From a virus, in IMG/VR virus record IMGVR_UViG_3300031623_000034, positions 1 to 29,025 of that record: a stretch of DNA of 29,025 nucleotides. One strand, 5' to 3'. Under the pieces are notes generated by a model. The model was not told the origin of the DNA. It worked only from the letters and a program-made list of their open reading frames with translations, and searched no databases. Shown in pieces: positions 1-6,575 of this stretch. A program made the position numbers and the translations under genes. Positions within the stretch are counted from its first letter, which is position 1; the number at the start of each line of letters is the position of its first letter.

Positions 1-1591
1 TTGTTAAGTTAGTTGCTGTGCCACTGTTATCACTGCCTGATAATGAAATGGCTCCTGAAGCACTTCCGTTTACGTATGCTGTTAATGTACCAGCCGCGGC
101 GTTGTATGCCCAAGTTGATTGTGATGCGGTTCTAACTGGATCAACAGTTGTAACTCTGTTTACAGCATTTCCAGCCGCATAAGTTGGAGAACCTGAAACG
201 TTTTCAGTAAATCCAGAACAAAGTTTTGGACTTGTTCCTACAACGGCGTTCATTGCAATTGTTTTATCACCTATATCATCTGGTGCCGCAGGAACATCAT
301 CATAAACTTTTAATGATATTGATCCTGTTATAGGTAAAAGTGCTGGATTACAAGTTGAGTGAGTAGTTAATGAAAGTGTTAATGTATCTCGGCCGGTACT
401 ACTATTTGTACCTGCTCCCCAGGCATGGGATAATCTTGTTCCACTTACACCACCTGACGCACTATCGTTTGCAATAGCAGTAGCACTAGAACCATCGCCC
501 CAAGCCATTGAGTATACCACTGTGGCCCCAGATGTATTTGTTGAAGTATTTCTTAAGTATCTTGTTCCGCCTTCTACTGCCCATAAATTATTTCCTGTTA
601 ATGCAGAGCCTCCAGAACTTGCCGCATAGAATTCAAAATTAACAACTGGTGTTGATGTATAAACTGTTACTTGTAAATTTGTCATTGAGTCACCGGAATT
701 TGCAAAGGATCCTGAAGAATCTGTTACTGCACTAAGGTTATATGCTTTTACTGTTATTGTATAAGGTGTACCAGAATTTTCATCATAGTCATGGGTTGGA
801 TTTGTAGCAGTCTCGGTTGTAGTTGTGCCGTCACCCCAATTAACTTCATACCTGTTAGCACCTCCACCAACTGCTGTGATGGCTAAAGTTACTGTCATTC
901 CTAATGACCCTGCCGCTGGAGTTCTTGTATAAGTTACACTTTTTACATATTGACTTAATCTAATATTTTCTTGTACTTCATTTAAATCATCAATTGCATC
1001 TGTAACTGTGCCACCGGTATTAAGTGTATATGATCCATCGCTAACTGTAGAATCAGTTGGAGTTCCTAATGTTAAACCACTACCTGAAGATACTACTGAT
1101 ATACTGCTAACTTGGTCGTCAACATATTTTTTAGTTGATGCATCAGAATCAGCCGCTGGTTCACCAATTTGTAATTTTGCTAGTGTTGATGCAAAATCAT
1201 CGGTTGTAGAACCATCAGCTGTTGTTGTTCCAAATTTAAATTTGTCTATAGATTCGTCCCAATACATTACTGCATTATTGCCAGCCGCACCTCTTTGAAT
1301 CATTACTCCTGCATTATGCCCAATTGAGCCCGAACTGTTTAAGACAATCATGTTGTCTTCTATAGATAAATTTTGTGAGTCTACTGTGGTTGTTGTACCT
1401 GTAACTGTAAGGTCACCAGAAATTCTTGTATTACCAGCAATATCTAATTGAAAATTGCCAGGGGTAGCTGTACCCACACCAACCCTACCGTTAGCTACAT
1501 CTACTACTAATAAATTTGTATTAAATGCTAGATCCGTGGAACGGATAAGATTAGATTCTAATAATTCGCCTGCTATCTTTGTTATTGCCAT
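1..1591 (-). CDS. Virion fibre/surface protein with PKD-like domains (C-terminus beyond left edge)
   Basis: The minus-strand frame is open from the ATG at 1591 to the window edge (530 codons, no stop), so it is a partial gene. Residues 1-210 are of the type common in T4-like marine phage fibres: 'GRVGVGTATPG' near residue 35, then a beta-rich stretch 'RISGDLTVTG' near 56 that is also found in the 3291-4127 gene. Two PKD-like repeats follow. Each has the hallmark WGDG (residues 252-255 and 364-367), and the first continues into 'HDYDENSGTPYTITVKAYN'. PKD and Ig-like folds on phage virions usually mediate weak binding to carbohydrate or cell surface. A likely role is a tail fibre or whisker component. 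The start is supported by a late-type promoter just upstream. The fibre class is well supported, the exact position in the virion is not. Confidence 0.75.
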   Translation of the reverse strand, partial: MAITKIAGELLESNLIRSTDLAFNTNLLVVDVANGRVGVGTATPGNFQLDIAGNTRISGDLTVTGTTTTVDSQNLSIEDNMIVLNSSGSIGHNAGVMIQRGAAGNNAVMYWDESIDKFKFGTTTADGSTTDDFASTLAKLQIGEPAADSDASTKKYVDDQVSSISVVSSGSGLTLGTPTDSTVSDGSYTLNTGGTVTDAIDDLNEVQENIRLSQYVKSVTYTRTPAAGSLGMTVTLAITAVGGGANRYEVNWGDGTTTTETATNPTHDYDENSGTPYTITVKAYNLSAVTDSSGSFANSGDSMTNLQVTVYTSTPVVNFEFYAASSGGSALTGNNLWAVEGGTRYLRNTSTNTSGATVVYSMAWGDGSSATAIANDSASGGVSGTRLSHAWGAGTNSSTGRDTLTLSLTTHSTCNPALLPITGSISLKVYDDVPAAPDDIGDKTIAMNAVVGTSPKLCSGFTENVSGSPTYAAGNAVNRVTTVDPVRTASQSTWAYNAAAGTLTAYVNGSASGAISLSGSDNSGTATNLT

Positions 1592-1604
1592 AATACTACA
1601 TCAA

Positions 1605-1613
1605 TATTTATTA
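1605..1613 (-). promoter_or_regulatory. Late (gp55-type) promoter, TAATAAATA
   Basis: TAATAAATA on the minus strand matches the TATAAATA-like T4 late promoter core. With T4 geometry the transcript would start near 1599, only 8 nt before the ATG at 1591. It lies back to back with a plus-strand promoter at 1638-1646. Confidence 0.55.
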
Positions 1614-1637
1614 GTATTTTGCCGTCATAACCCATAG

Positions 1638-1646
1638 CAATAAATA
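1638..1646 (+). promoter_or_regulatory. Late-type promoter, CAATAAATA
   Basis: TAAATA core 8 nt before the ATG at 1655, so the predicted +1 is about 1652 and the start codon is at +4. It diverges from the promoter at 1605-1613. Confidence 0.5.
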
Positions 1647-1654
1647 ATCGTTAT

Positions 1655-2497
1655 ATGACACTATTACCCATTAACAAATTGCCCAATAAAGTAAAACCAA
1701 TACAAAAAAATGCATTATCTGGAGATGTTATTGATGGTGGTACAATTACAAATTTTAATAGTACTGGCATCAAAGATGAAGCAAACAAATCACAAATTAC
1801 AATAAAAGACTCAGAGGTTGTAGTTGAAAATGATTTGCATATTAAAGGAACTGTTAAGGTTGAAAATTTAGAATATGTTCAAGCACAGGTTCCTAAATTA
1901 AATGTGCAAAAAGCAATGATGATTGATCATAATGAAGTAATTTGGAAAGATAGATTAGGTAAAAGTGTTACAAAAAGTAGTTTAACAGCAGTAGGAATTT
2001 TAAAAGATTTACAAGTTAGAAATACTTTTTATGTTGCAGATGGAAGAGTTGGAGTTAATACAACTGCACCGTCGGCAGACTTCTCAGTAAATTCGGGTGG
2101 TTATGAAATTCTTACAACTATGCAAGAAGCGAATGCATTTGTTGGAACACATACTCACGTTGCATTTGCTATTGGAACAGATTTTACACCAAGACTAACT
2201 TGTCGTGCTAATGGTGATGTAGTTGTTGGGTCAGAAACAGGTAAGTCTGTTAAATTAAATGTATATGGTCAATTAGGTATTGGAGTAAAGCATCCTAAAG
2301 AAAGTTTAGAAGTTGATGGAAATATTAAATTTGCTGAAAGAACATTTACTTCAGGAGAGAAAATACCTAACTCTGGAAGTTGGAATACTGGTTCAATTAC
2401 ATGGAATGAAAAACCTAGTATTAATAAACCAGTTGGTTGGGTATGCGTTAAAGGTGGAAAGCCAGGTACCTGGCGTCCTTTCGGAATAATTCAATAA
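1655..2497 (+). CDS. Tail fibre-like virion protein
   Basis: A 280-residue protein. Beta-rich modules 'GRVGVNTTAPSADFSV' and 'LGIGVKHPKESLEVDGNIKF' are the repeat style of T4-like marine phage fibres. The C-terminus 'GWVCVKGGKPGTWRPFG' resembles the end found on many fibre and adhesin proteins of this group. It is transcribed opposite to the neighbouring fibre genes from its own late-type promoter and ends 3 bases before the convergent gene at 2501. It probably contributes to a distal fibre or adhesin. No enzymatic motif is seen. No Shine-Dalgarno site precedes the ATG. Confidence 0.7.
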   Translation: MTLLPINKLPNKVKPIQKNALSGDVIDGGTITNFNSTGIKDEANKSQITIKDSEVVVENDLHIKGTVKVENLEYVQAQVPKLNVQKAMMIDHNEVIWKDRLGKSVTKSSLTAVGILKDLQVRNTFYVADGRVGVNTTAPSADFSVNSGGYEILTTMQEANAFVGTHTHVAFAIGTDFTPRLTCRANGDVVVGSETGKSVKLNVYGQLGIGVKHPKESLEVDGNIKFAERTFTSGEKIPNSGSWNTGSITWNEKPSINKPVGWVCVKGGKPGTWRPFGIIQ

Positions 2498-2500
2498 AAA

Positions 2501-2968
2501 TTAAGCGCCTAATTTATGTAGGCCGTGGATGATAGTAATAATATGACCATTTGATGCACCATCATTTGCTGGTACAAGAGAACCAAAAGTTATTTGTTGT
2601 CCTGATACTGAATAGTTAGTTGTTGGAATTTGATAAACGCCACCAACAAAAACTAAAATGTCTGTTGCATCATTTACAGTTTGACTGAATGTTGCCGCTG
2701 TTGATCCGTCTACTGTATTACCTGTTCCTGCACCAAACACCGTTGATGATCCGTCACCTTGAAATCGATCAATAGTTAAAGTTTTTTCTCCTGCCGCGGT
2801 TGACACATTATACCAAGCCGCACCAATATAAGATTGATATGTTGAAGTTGTTGTGTTGTAAATTAATTGTCCATTAACACCAGAAGGTCTTTGAGCAGTT
2901 GTTACATTTGGAATTGTAATTCCGAAAGCATTGTTGCCTATTTCTGGATTTTTTAAATATCTACCCAT
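2501..2968 (-). CDS. Virion structural protein with C-terminal 'VFVGGVYQ' domain
   Basis: A 155-residue protein. The N-terminus 'MGRYLKNPEI' and the segment 'RPSGVNGQLIYNTTTSTYQ' resemble virion proteins of T4-like marine phages. The C-terminal part 'DILVFVGGVYQIPTTNYSVS' followed by 'QITFGSLVPA' is a short beta module that recurs in tail fibre and neck proteins of that group. The gene starts 5 bases after the stop of the 2973 gene, so both are probably on one transcript with the 3291 gene. Its exact virion location cannot be told. Confidence 0.65.
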   Translation of the reverse strand: MGRYLKNPEIGNNAFGITIPNVTTAQRPSGVNGQLIYNTTTSTYQSYIGAAWYNVSTAAGEKTLTIDRFQGDGSSTVFGAGTGNTVDGSTAATFSQTVNDATDILVFVGGVYQIPTTNYSVSGQQITFGSLVPANDGASNGHIITIIHGLHKLGA

Positions 2969-2972
2969 AAGA

Positions 2973-3284
2973 TTATAATCCTATAGTTGAGATCGTTGCG
3001 TTGAATTGTGCCGCCGAATCTGGTGCCGCAATCCAAATTTTTGCACCACTTTCTAAAATCATTTTTTCTGTATCGAGTATGTAAGTGTCTCTAGCTTTAA
3101 TAGTTAATTGTGAATATACTAAATGATTTGCAGTAGCTGATACACCAGTTGGAGTAACGTAAACGTCTACGGTTCCGTCACCGTCAGTTTTATTAGTAAT
3201 ATAAATTACAGTAATTGCAGTTTCCGCCCCCGCGGTAAATGCCGCTGTGACACTGGTTGCTACTTGAAAATTTGTTATTGCCAT
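2973..3284 (-). CDS. Small virion protein, decoration/fibre-associated type
   Basis: A 103-residue beta-rich protein with no charged helices, with the pattern '...ITVIYITNKTDGDGTVDVYVTPTG...' and 'DTYILDTEKMILESGAKIWI'. This layout (N-terminal strands, 'LVYSQLTIKARDTYILD', C-terminal 'ISTIGL') resembles roughly 100-residue structural proteins found among fibre genes of T4-like marine phages. It sits between two fibre-type genes, 6 bases from the 3291 gene, with AGGA before the ATG. The function is a guess from family style and context. Confidence 0.55.
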   Translation of the reverse strand: MAITNFQVATSVTAAFTAGAETAITVIYITNKTDGDGTVDVYVTPTGVSATANHLVYSQLTIKARDTYILDTEKMILESGAKIWIAAPDSAAQFNATISTIGL

Positions 3285-3290
3285 ACTTTT

Positions 3291-4127
3291 TTATCCTAAT
3301 GCTATCGCTAATGCCGTAGCCTTACTCTTACTTATCAGTTCACCTACAGCACCGGAACCTATGTTTGAGTTTCTGAAAAATATTCCAGTACCACCTCCAC
3401 CTGCTGTTTTGTTGTAAACTTTAGTTACTGTTGTTGCTGTTGGATCTGAAGCCGCGGCTGACCATGTTAATGTATCATTTATTACCACATCTCCAGTACC
3501 ATTTGCTCTTAAAATTAAATCACCATTAGAAGATCCTTGATCAATTGAGTTAATATTTGTTAAATTTGATCCTAAACTTATTGTTACTGTATCTGGCTCA
3601 CTAGCTACTGTACTAATTCCACTAGCTCCTGCAAATTTTATTGTATTTCCTGTACCAACTGCAACTTGAGTTGAATCATCACCTGCTACTTTTAATGTAA
3701 AGCCTGTGGCAGTACTATCTACATAACTTTTAGATGCGGCGTGATTAGCATGACCAGGTGTTGTAGCAACTTTAATATTTGCTAAAGTTATATTTGAAAT
3801 TGCTGTAACACTTGGAGCATTTGTTGTAGTACCTAATTGGAATTCATCATCTCCTGCGTCCCAATATAATAATCCAGCATTTGAAGTTCCTCTATTAAAA
3901 AACATTCCTGAATCTTCTGTATCAGCTGTTGAATTATTTCTGTTTACTTCTATAAACTTATCTTCTACTGAAAGTGTTGCTGTGTTTAATTCTGTTCTAG
4001 AACCGTCAACAACTAAATCTCCTACAATTCTTGTTGTTTTCGAGTCCAAATAAACGGTATTTGAGCCACCTGCACCCGTGCCCGTTTTGATTGTATAATC
4101 ACCTGATGTACGTAAAGTCTTTGCCAT
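3291..4127 (-). CDS. Tail fibre-like virion protein
   Basis: A 278-residue beta-rich protein. Its N-terminal half shares a module with the PKD protein at 1-1591: 'RIVGDLVVDGSRTELNTATL' then 'SVEDKFIEVNRN' here, against 'RISGDLTVTGTTTTV' then 'LSIEDNMIVLNSS' there. This suggests a common base that attaches fibres to the virion. The rest carries Gly/Thr/Asn-rich repeats with no catalytic motif. It is the first gene of a 3-gene minus-strand unit (3291, 2973, 2501), preceded by a terminator and a late promoter with the ATG at about +3 of the predicted transcript. Confidence 0.7.
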   Translation of the reverse strand: MAKTLRTSGDYTIKTGTGAGGSNTVYLDSKTTRIVGDLVVDGSRTELNTATLSVEDKFIEVNRNNSTADTEDSGMFFNRGTSNAGLLYWDAGDDEFQLGTTTNAPSVTAISNITLANIKVATTPGHANHAASKSYVDSTATGFTLKVAGDDSTQVAVGTGNTIKFAGASGISTVASEPDTVTISLGSNLTNINSIDQGSSNGDLILRANGTGDVVINDTLTWSAAASDPTATTVTKVYNKTAGGGGTGIFFRNSNIGSGAVGELISKSKATALAIALG

Positions 4128-4134
4128 TTGCTAT

Positions 4135-4142
4135 TATTTATG
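4135..4142 (-). promoter_or_regulatory. Late promoter CATAAATA
   Basis: TAAATA core 7 nt before the ATG at 4127 and immediately after the terminator of the upstream gene. The predicted +1 is 4129, so the mRNA is almost leaderless. Confidence 0.6.
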
Positions 4143-4147
4143 TAAAG

Positions 4148-4174
4148 AAAGGGGGAGCGTTGAACTCCCCCTTT
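4148..4174 (-). terminator. Rho-independent terminator after the 4201 gene
   Basis: A perfect 10-bp stem (AAAGGGGGAG with CTCCCCCTTT) closes a 7-nt loop. On the minus strand it is followed by TTTCTTT. It lies 27 bases after the stop of the 4201-4650 gene and directly before the next late promoter. Confidence 0.85.
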
Positions 4175-4200
4175 AATCTTATAAGCACGTGTGTTTAATA

Positions 4201-4650
4201 TTATCTAACGTTTATTGAACCTACGCCTGCTCCTGCTTGAGCTTCGTCAGTACCTTCAGCACCTAGTGTATAAGTGCAAAAACCAGCAGTTCCTGCCGCT
4301 GTTACATAGTGTATAGTTCTGTTATAGAACTTTTCTACGTATGCTACTGTTGAGTCGTTTAGGATAACTTGAACACAGAACTCACCAAGTGAGCTCGCGT
4401 TATCATTAGCTAATGATCCTGGTGCAACGGCTTTCAATTGGTACACAGCTTCACTCGAATCTTCTAATTGTATCTTAAATTTATTAGAACTTCTTTGTGA
4501 TACTACGTAAGCAACTGTTGAATCAACTTTTGCTCCACCGTACGGTCTATAAGCTGTTACGGCTATATTTCCCGCCAAGCTAGATTGATGTTCTGTACCC
4601 TGGTGATATCCAGTGCCAGACATATTGTTTTTGTTGAGTGGTCTTCCCAT
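4201..4650 (-). CDS. Conserved virion structural protein ('MGRPLNK' type)
   Basis: A 149-residue protein. The N-terminus 'MGRPLNKNNMSG' is characteristic of a small structural protein found in T4-like marine phages, often highly expressed. The remainder is beta-rich ('KFKIQLEDSSEAVYQLKAV', 'TAAGTAGFCTYTLGAEGTDE'). It is transcribed alone, with its own late promoter at 4751-4760, a structured 83-nt leader, a clear AGGAG ribosome site 7 nt before the ATG and a strong terminator. That arrangement suggests strong, individually controlled late expression. Its place in the particle is not known to me. Confidence 0.6.
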   Translation of the reverse strand: MGRPLNKNNMSGTGYHQGTEHQSSLAGNIAVTAYRPYGGAKVDSTVAYVVSQRSSNKFKIQLEDSSEAVYQLKAVAPGSLANDNASSLGEFCVQVILNDSTVAYVEKFYNRTIHYVTAAGTAGFCTYTLGAEGTDEAQAGAGVGSINVR

Positions 4651-4662
4651 TTTTTTTCTCCT

Positions 4663-4745
4663 AGTTCAGAGCCTAATGCGAGTTCTACTCGCTACGCGGT
4701 TAATTCCGCATAAGTCTCTACTTGTTGTAGAGCTCTGTTTGAACT
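4663..4745 (-). ncRNA. Cloverleaf-like structured 5' leader of the 4201-4650 mRNA
   Basis: Three hairpins in tandem: gcgag/ctcgc (4678-4682 with 4688-4692), gcgg/ccgc (4696-4699 with 4706-4709) and ctctac/gtagag (4716-4721 with 4727-4732). They are enclosed by a closing stem: agttca (4663-4668) pairs with tgaact (4740-4745), and gag/ctc pairs inside it, leaving a small bulge. The result is a four-way junction. The predicted late transcription start is 4745, the first base of the closing stem. The AGGAG ribosome site (4658-4662) follows the structure directly. The arms lack tRNA signatures, so it is not a tRNA. A role in mRNA stability or translation control is inferred. Confidence 0.6.
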
Positions 4746-4750
4746 GCAAC

Positions 4751-4760
4751 TATTTATTGA
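4751..4760 (-). promoter_or_regulatory. Late promoter TCAATAAATA for the 4201-4650 gene
   Basis: TAAATA core ending at 4751. T4-type spacing puts +1 at 4745, exactly at the start of the structured leader. Confidence 0.6.
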
Positions 4761-4781
4761 TTTTTTGGTAAAATTTAGTGC

Positions 4782-4790
4782 TAATAAATA
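4782..4790 (+). promoter_or_regulatory. Late promoter TAATAAATA for the oxygenase gene
   Basis: TAAATA core ends 5 nt before the ATG at 4796, so predicted +1 is the A of the start codon. It lies back to back with the minus-strand promoter at 4751-4760. Confidence 0.6.
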
Positions 4791-4795
4791 TTCGT

Positions 4796-5428
4796 ATGCT
4801 AGGTAAAAATTTCGTAGATAAGTGTTTAAAGGCAAAAGTTTTAACAGATCCATGGCAACACACAGTAACTGAAAATCATTTAGAGTCAGCTGAATTTAAT
4901 TTGTTATTAAATGAGTGTAATAAACTCTTAGAAATAAAATTAAAAGATATGTCTACATATAAAACAACAACAGAAAATCATATTACACCACAACAATTTA
5001 AGGATTTTAATATCAACTGGTATGATCAAATACGTGATATATCAAAAAACATTTACGAAAATAGAAAAGAATTATGTAATGTATTTCCAGAACATAGATG
5101 GGCAGATGATTTAGTTGTTATTGCTTATGTTGGAGTAACACCACCAAAACCTTATGATCATATTATACATCAAGAAACACATTCAAAGATTTGGTCTAGT
5201 GTAACTTATATTACTCCAGAAAAAAATTGTGGTACAAGAATGTACACCGAAGAGAAAAAAGAAAGTTTAGTTAAAGAAGCACCATGGAAACCAAATTCAA
5301 CTATGATTTTTGCAGGAATTGAAAGTAAAACTTGGCACAGTTATAATAGTACTGAAGAGTCAAATAGAGTTACTTTAAACTTTTTTATAAAAATAAAACA
5401 AGGTGTTAAAGAATATTTTTATCCTTAA
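4796..5428 (+). CDS. 2-oxoglutarate/Fe(II)-dependent oxygenase-like protein
   Basis: From the ATG at 4796 the protein is 210 residues. The C-terminal half reads as a double-stranded beta-helix oxygenase: the iron-binding HxE is His125-Gln-Glu127 ('HIIHQETHSKIW'), the distal His181 is in 'TWHSYNSTEESNRVTLNFF', and Arg191 ten residues later would bind the 2-oxoglutarate carboxylate. Such enzymes hydroxylate proteins, nucleotides or small molecules, and they are frequent auxiliary genes of marine T4-like phages. The substrate cannot be read from sequence. A GTG 18 bases upstream is in frame but lies before the late promoter, so the ATG is preferred. The 3' end overlaps the convergent SGNH gene by 23 bases. 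Confidence 0.7.
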   Translation: MLGKNFVDKCLKAKVLTDPWQHTVTENHLESAEFNLLLNECNKLLEIKLKDMSTYKTTTENHITPQQFKDFNINWYDQIRDISKNIYENRKELCNVFPEHRWADDLVVIAYVGVTPPKPYDHIIHQETHSKIWSSVTYITPEKNCGTRMYTEEKKESLVKEAPWKPNSTMIFAGIESKTWHSYNSTEESNRVTLNFFIKIKQGVKEYFYP

Positions 5429-6116
5429 GATAATTGTAAATCCTTTTAGCAATTTTTTTATTAGATGCAACTGTAGGATGTCTTTTACAAAATTGTTTTG
5501 GATGTTTGTTCCAAAATTCTACTTTATCACCTGATTGTATTACACCTTTTTTAAAATAAGAGTCATCTTTATAATTAAATTCGTTCCAATAATGAATATT
5601 GTCAAATTCATGAGAGTCATTAAATTGAGGAAATAAAAATGTTGTAAGACTTGGTTCTATTACATCTATGTTGTATTCTTTTGCTCTGTTTATATCAATT
5701 GCAGTACACCCACCTACTAAACAAAAGTGTTTTGCTTTTATTTTTGAAACTTGTTTATAAAACTTATCTAAATAATATTCTATATCTTTTTTACAATCTT
5801 TTGTTGTATTAAAATCTTTTTTATTCATATATGCTCTGGAAATTTCTCGTAATACTCCGGTTTTGTAGAACACTATAATATCGTTTTTATAATCAATTTT
5901 ATTAAGGTTATCAATTGCTTCTGAGTTACAAACACCATGATCAGCAGTTACTATTGTTTCCAACCCTGCTAGTTCAGACAAGAAATGTCCTGGCCCTGGG
6001 TACAGAACATATTTTTTCTTTTTTTTCCATTTGAATCCTGGTAGTTTCGGGTAGTTGTAATCTGCTTCGTAACTATGAGCTCCCCAACTGTCTCCAGCAA
6101 TTACTATTCTTGTCAT
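5406..6116 (-). CDS. SGNH/GDSL-type hydrolase-like protein
   Basis: A 236-residue protein. It opens with the SGNH block I 'RIVIAGDSWGAHS' (Gly8-Asp9-Ser10, Ser as nucleophile). A 'HGVCNSEAIDNL' segment (60-71) fits the oxyanion Asn/Gly block, and 'KRHPTVASNKKIAKRI' near residue 213 supplies a late His in the position of the catalytic His. Members are esterases or acyl-carbohydrate hydrolases. Similar stand-alone proteins occur in T4-like marine phages, where they may act on host surface glycans or on virion glycans. The usual Asp three residues before the His is absent (Lys/Arg), so catalysis is not certain. It is expressed from its own late promoter with the ATG at +2. Confidence 0.6.
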   Translation of the reverse strand: MTRIVIAGDSWGAHSYEADYNYPKLPGFKWKKKKKYVLYPGPGHFLSELAGLETIVTADHGVCNSEAIDNLNKIDYKNDIIVFYKTGVLREISRAYMNKKDFNTTKDCKKDIEYYLDKFYKQVSKIKAKHFCLVGGCTAIDINRAKEYNIDVIEPSLTTFLFPQFNDSHEFDNIHYWNEFNYKDDSYFKKGVIQSGDKVEFWNKHPKQFCKRHPTVASNKKIAKRIYNYLKDKNIL

Positions 6117-6122
6117 TTGTTG

Positions 6123-6130
6123 TATTTAAA
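6123..6130 (-). promoter_or_regulatory. Late promoter TTTAAATA for the SGNH gene
   Basis: TAAATA core 6 nt before the ATG at 6116. It follows directly on the U-rich tail of the preceding terminator. Confidence 0.6.
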
Positions 6131-6135
6131 AAGAA

Positions 6136-6174
6136 AAAGAGTGGTGTAAAATTTAAGTAGTTACACCACTCTTT
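6136..6174 (-). terminator. Strong rho-independent terminator after the membrane protein gene
   Basis: A perfect 14-bp stem (6136-6149 with 6161-6174) closes an 11-nt loop and is followed on the minus strand by TTTTTCTTTTT-like sequence. It separates the 6207 gene from the 6116 gene. Confidence 0.9.
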
Positions 6175-6206
6175 GAGGTTAACGTATTTCTAGATTTTTA
6201 TATATA

Positions 6207-6440
6207 TTATTTTCGATTGTAGATATGATATAAAATCCAAACTGCTACTAAACCGACCAAACCTTGGTCAGAAAAGCCAGACAGTACGCCCTGGACATTT
6301 CCTATTACAGAAACATTTGGCCAGAACGGAATACCTTGACCATTGAAAAGAATTTCTAAAACGATTCCTAATGCTATTAGACTTACGCCCACATCAGCTA
6401 ATCCTTTTGCCCATCCTTTTACTTTTACCATGATATCCAT
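6207..6440 (-). CDS. Small two-helix membrane protein
   Basis: The start is set at the ATG at 6440 because GGGAGGT (6447-6453) precedes it by 6 nt; an upstream extension would cover the leader. The 77-residue product has an amphipathic N-terminus 'MDIMVKVKGWAKGLADVG', a hydrophobic segment 'VSLIALGIVLEILF', a loop 'GQGIPFWPNVSVIG' and a second segment 'GLVGLVAVWILYHIY' before a basic end. This is a two-span inner membrane topology. Related small proteins occur in T4-like marine phages. A holin or other envelope role is possible, but there is no lysis gene beside it, so I leave function open. Confidence 0.65.
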   Translation of the reverse strand: MDIMVKVKGWAKGLADVGVSLIALGIVLEILFNGQGIPFWPNVSVIGNVQGVLSGFSDQGLVGLVAVWILYHIYNRK

Positions 6441-6460
6441 ATTTGGACCTCCCTTGATAA

Positions 6461-6480
6461 TAAGATTCATTCGAATCTTA
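6461..6480 (-). other. 5'-terminal mRNA hairpin of the membrane protein gene
   Basis: TAAGATTC (6461-6468) pairs with GAATCTTA (6473-6480) around a 4-nt loop. The late promoter at 6485-6492 predicts +1 at 6479, the base of this stem. The hairpin would be the extreme 5' end of the mRNA, ahead of the GGGAGGT ribosome site. Confidence 0.5.
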
Positions 6481-6484
6481 GAAT

Positions 6485-6492
6485 TATTTAGA
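6485..6492 (-). promoter_or_regulatory. Late-type promoter TCTAAATA
   Basis: TAAATA core upstream of the 6207-6440 gene, predicted +1 about 6479. Confidence 0.45.
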
Positions 6493-6575
6493 AGTCTACT
6501 ATACAAAGTAAAACTACACTATTTGGTTTGGAAGTCGTGTGGCCAATAAAAATATAATTAAATACACATATAAAA

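Noticed and set aside
4663-4745. Possible tRNA gene because of the cloverleaf outline
   Set aside because: The hairpin loops are 5-6 nt, there is no TTCRA T-loop or D-loop consensus on either strand, no 7-bp acceptor stem with standard spacing, and it sits exactly between a late promoter and a ribosome site.
4778-4796. GTG start at 4778 for the oxygenase gene
   Set aside because: It lies upstream of the predicted late promoter, has no ribosome site, and the ATG at 4796 coincides with predicted +1.
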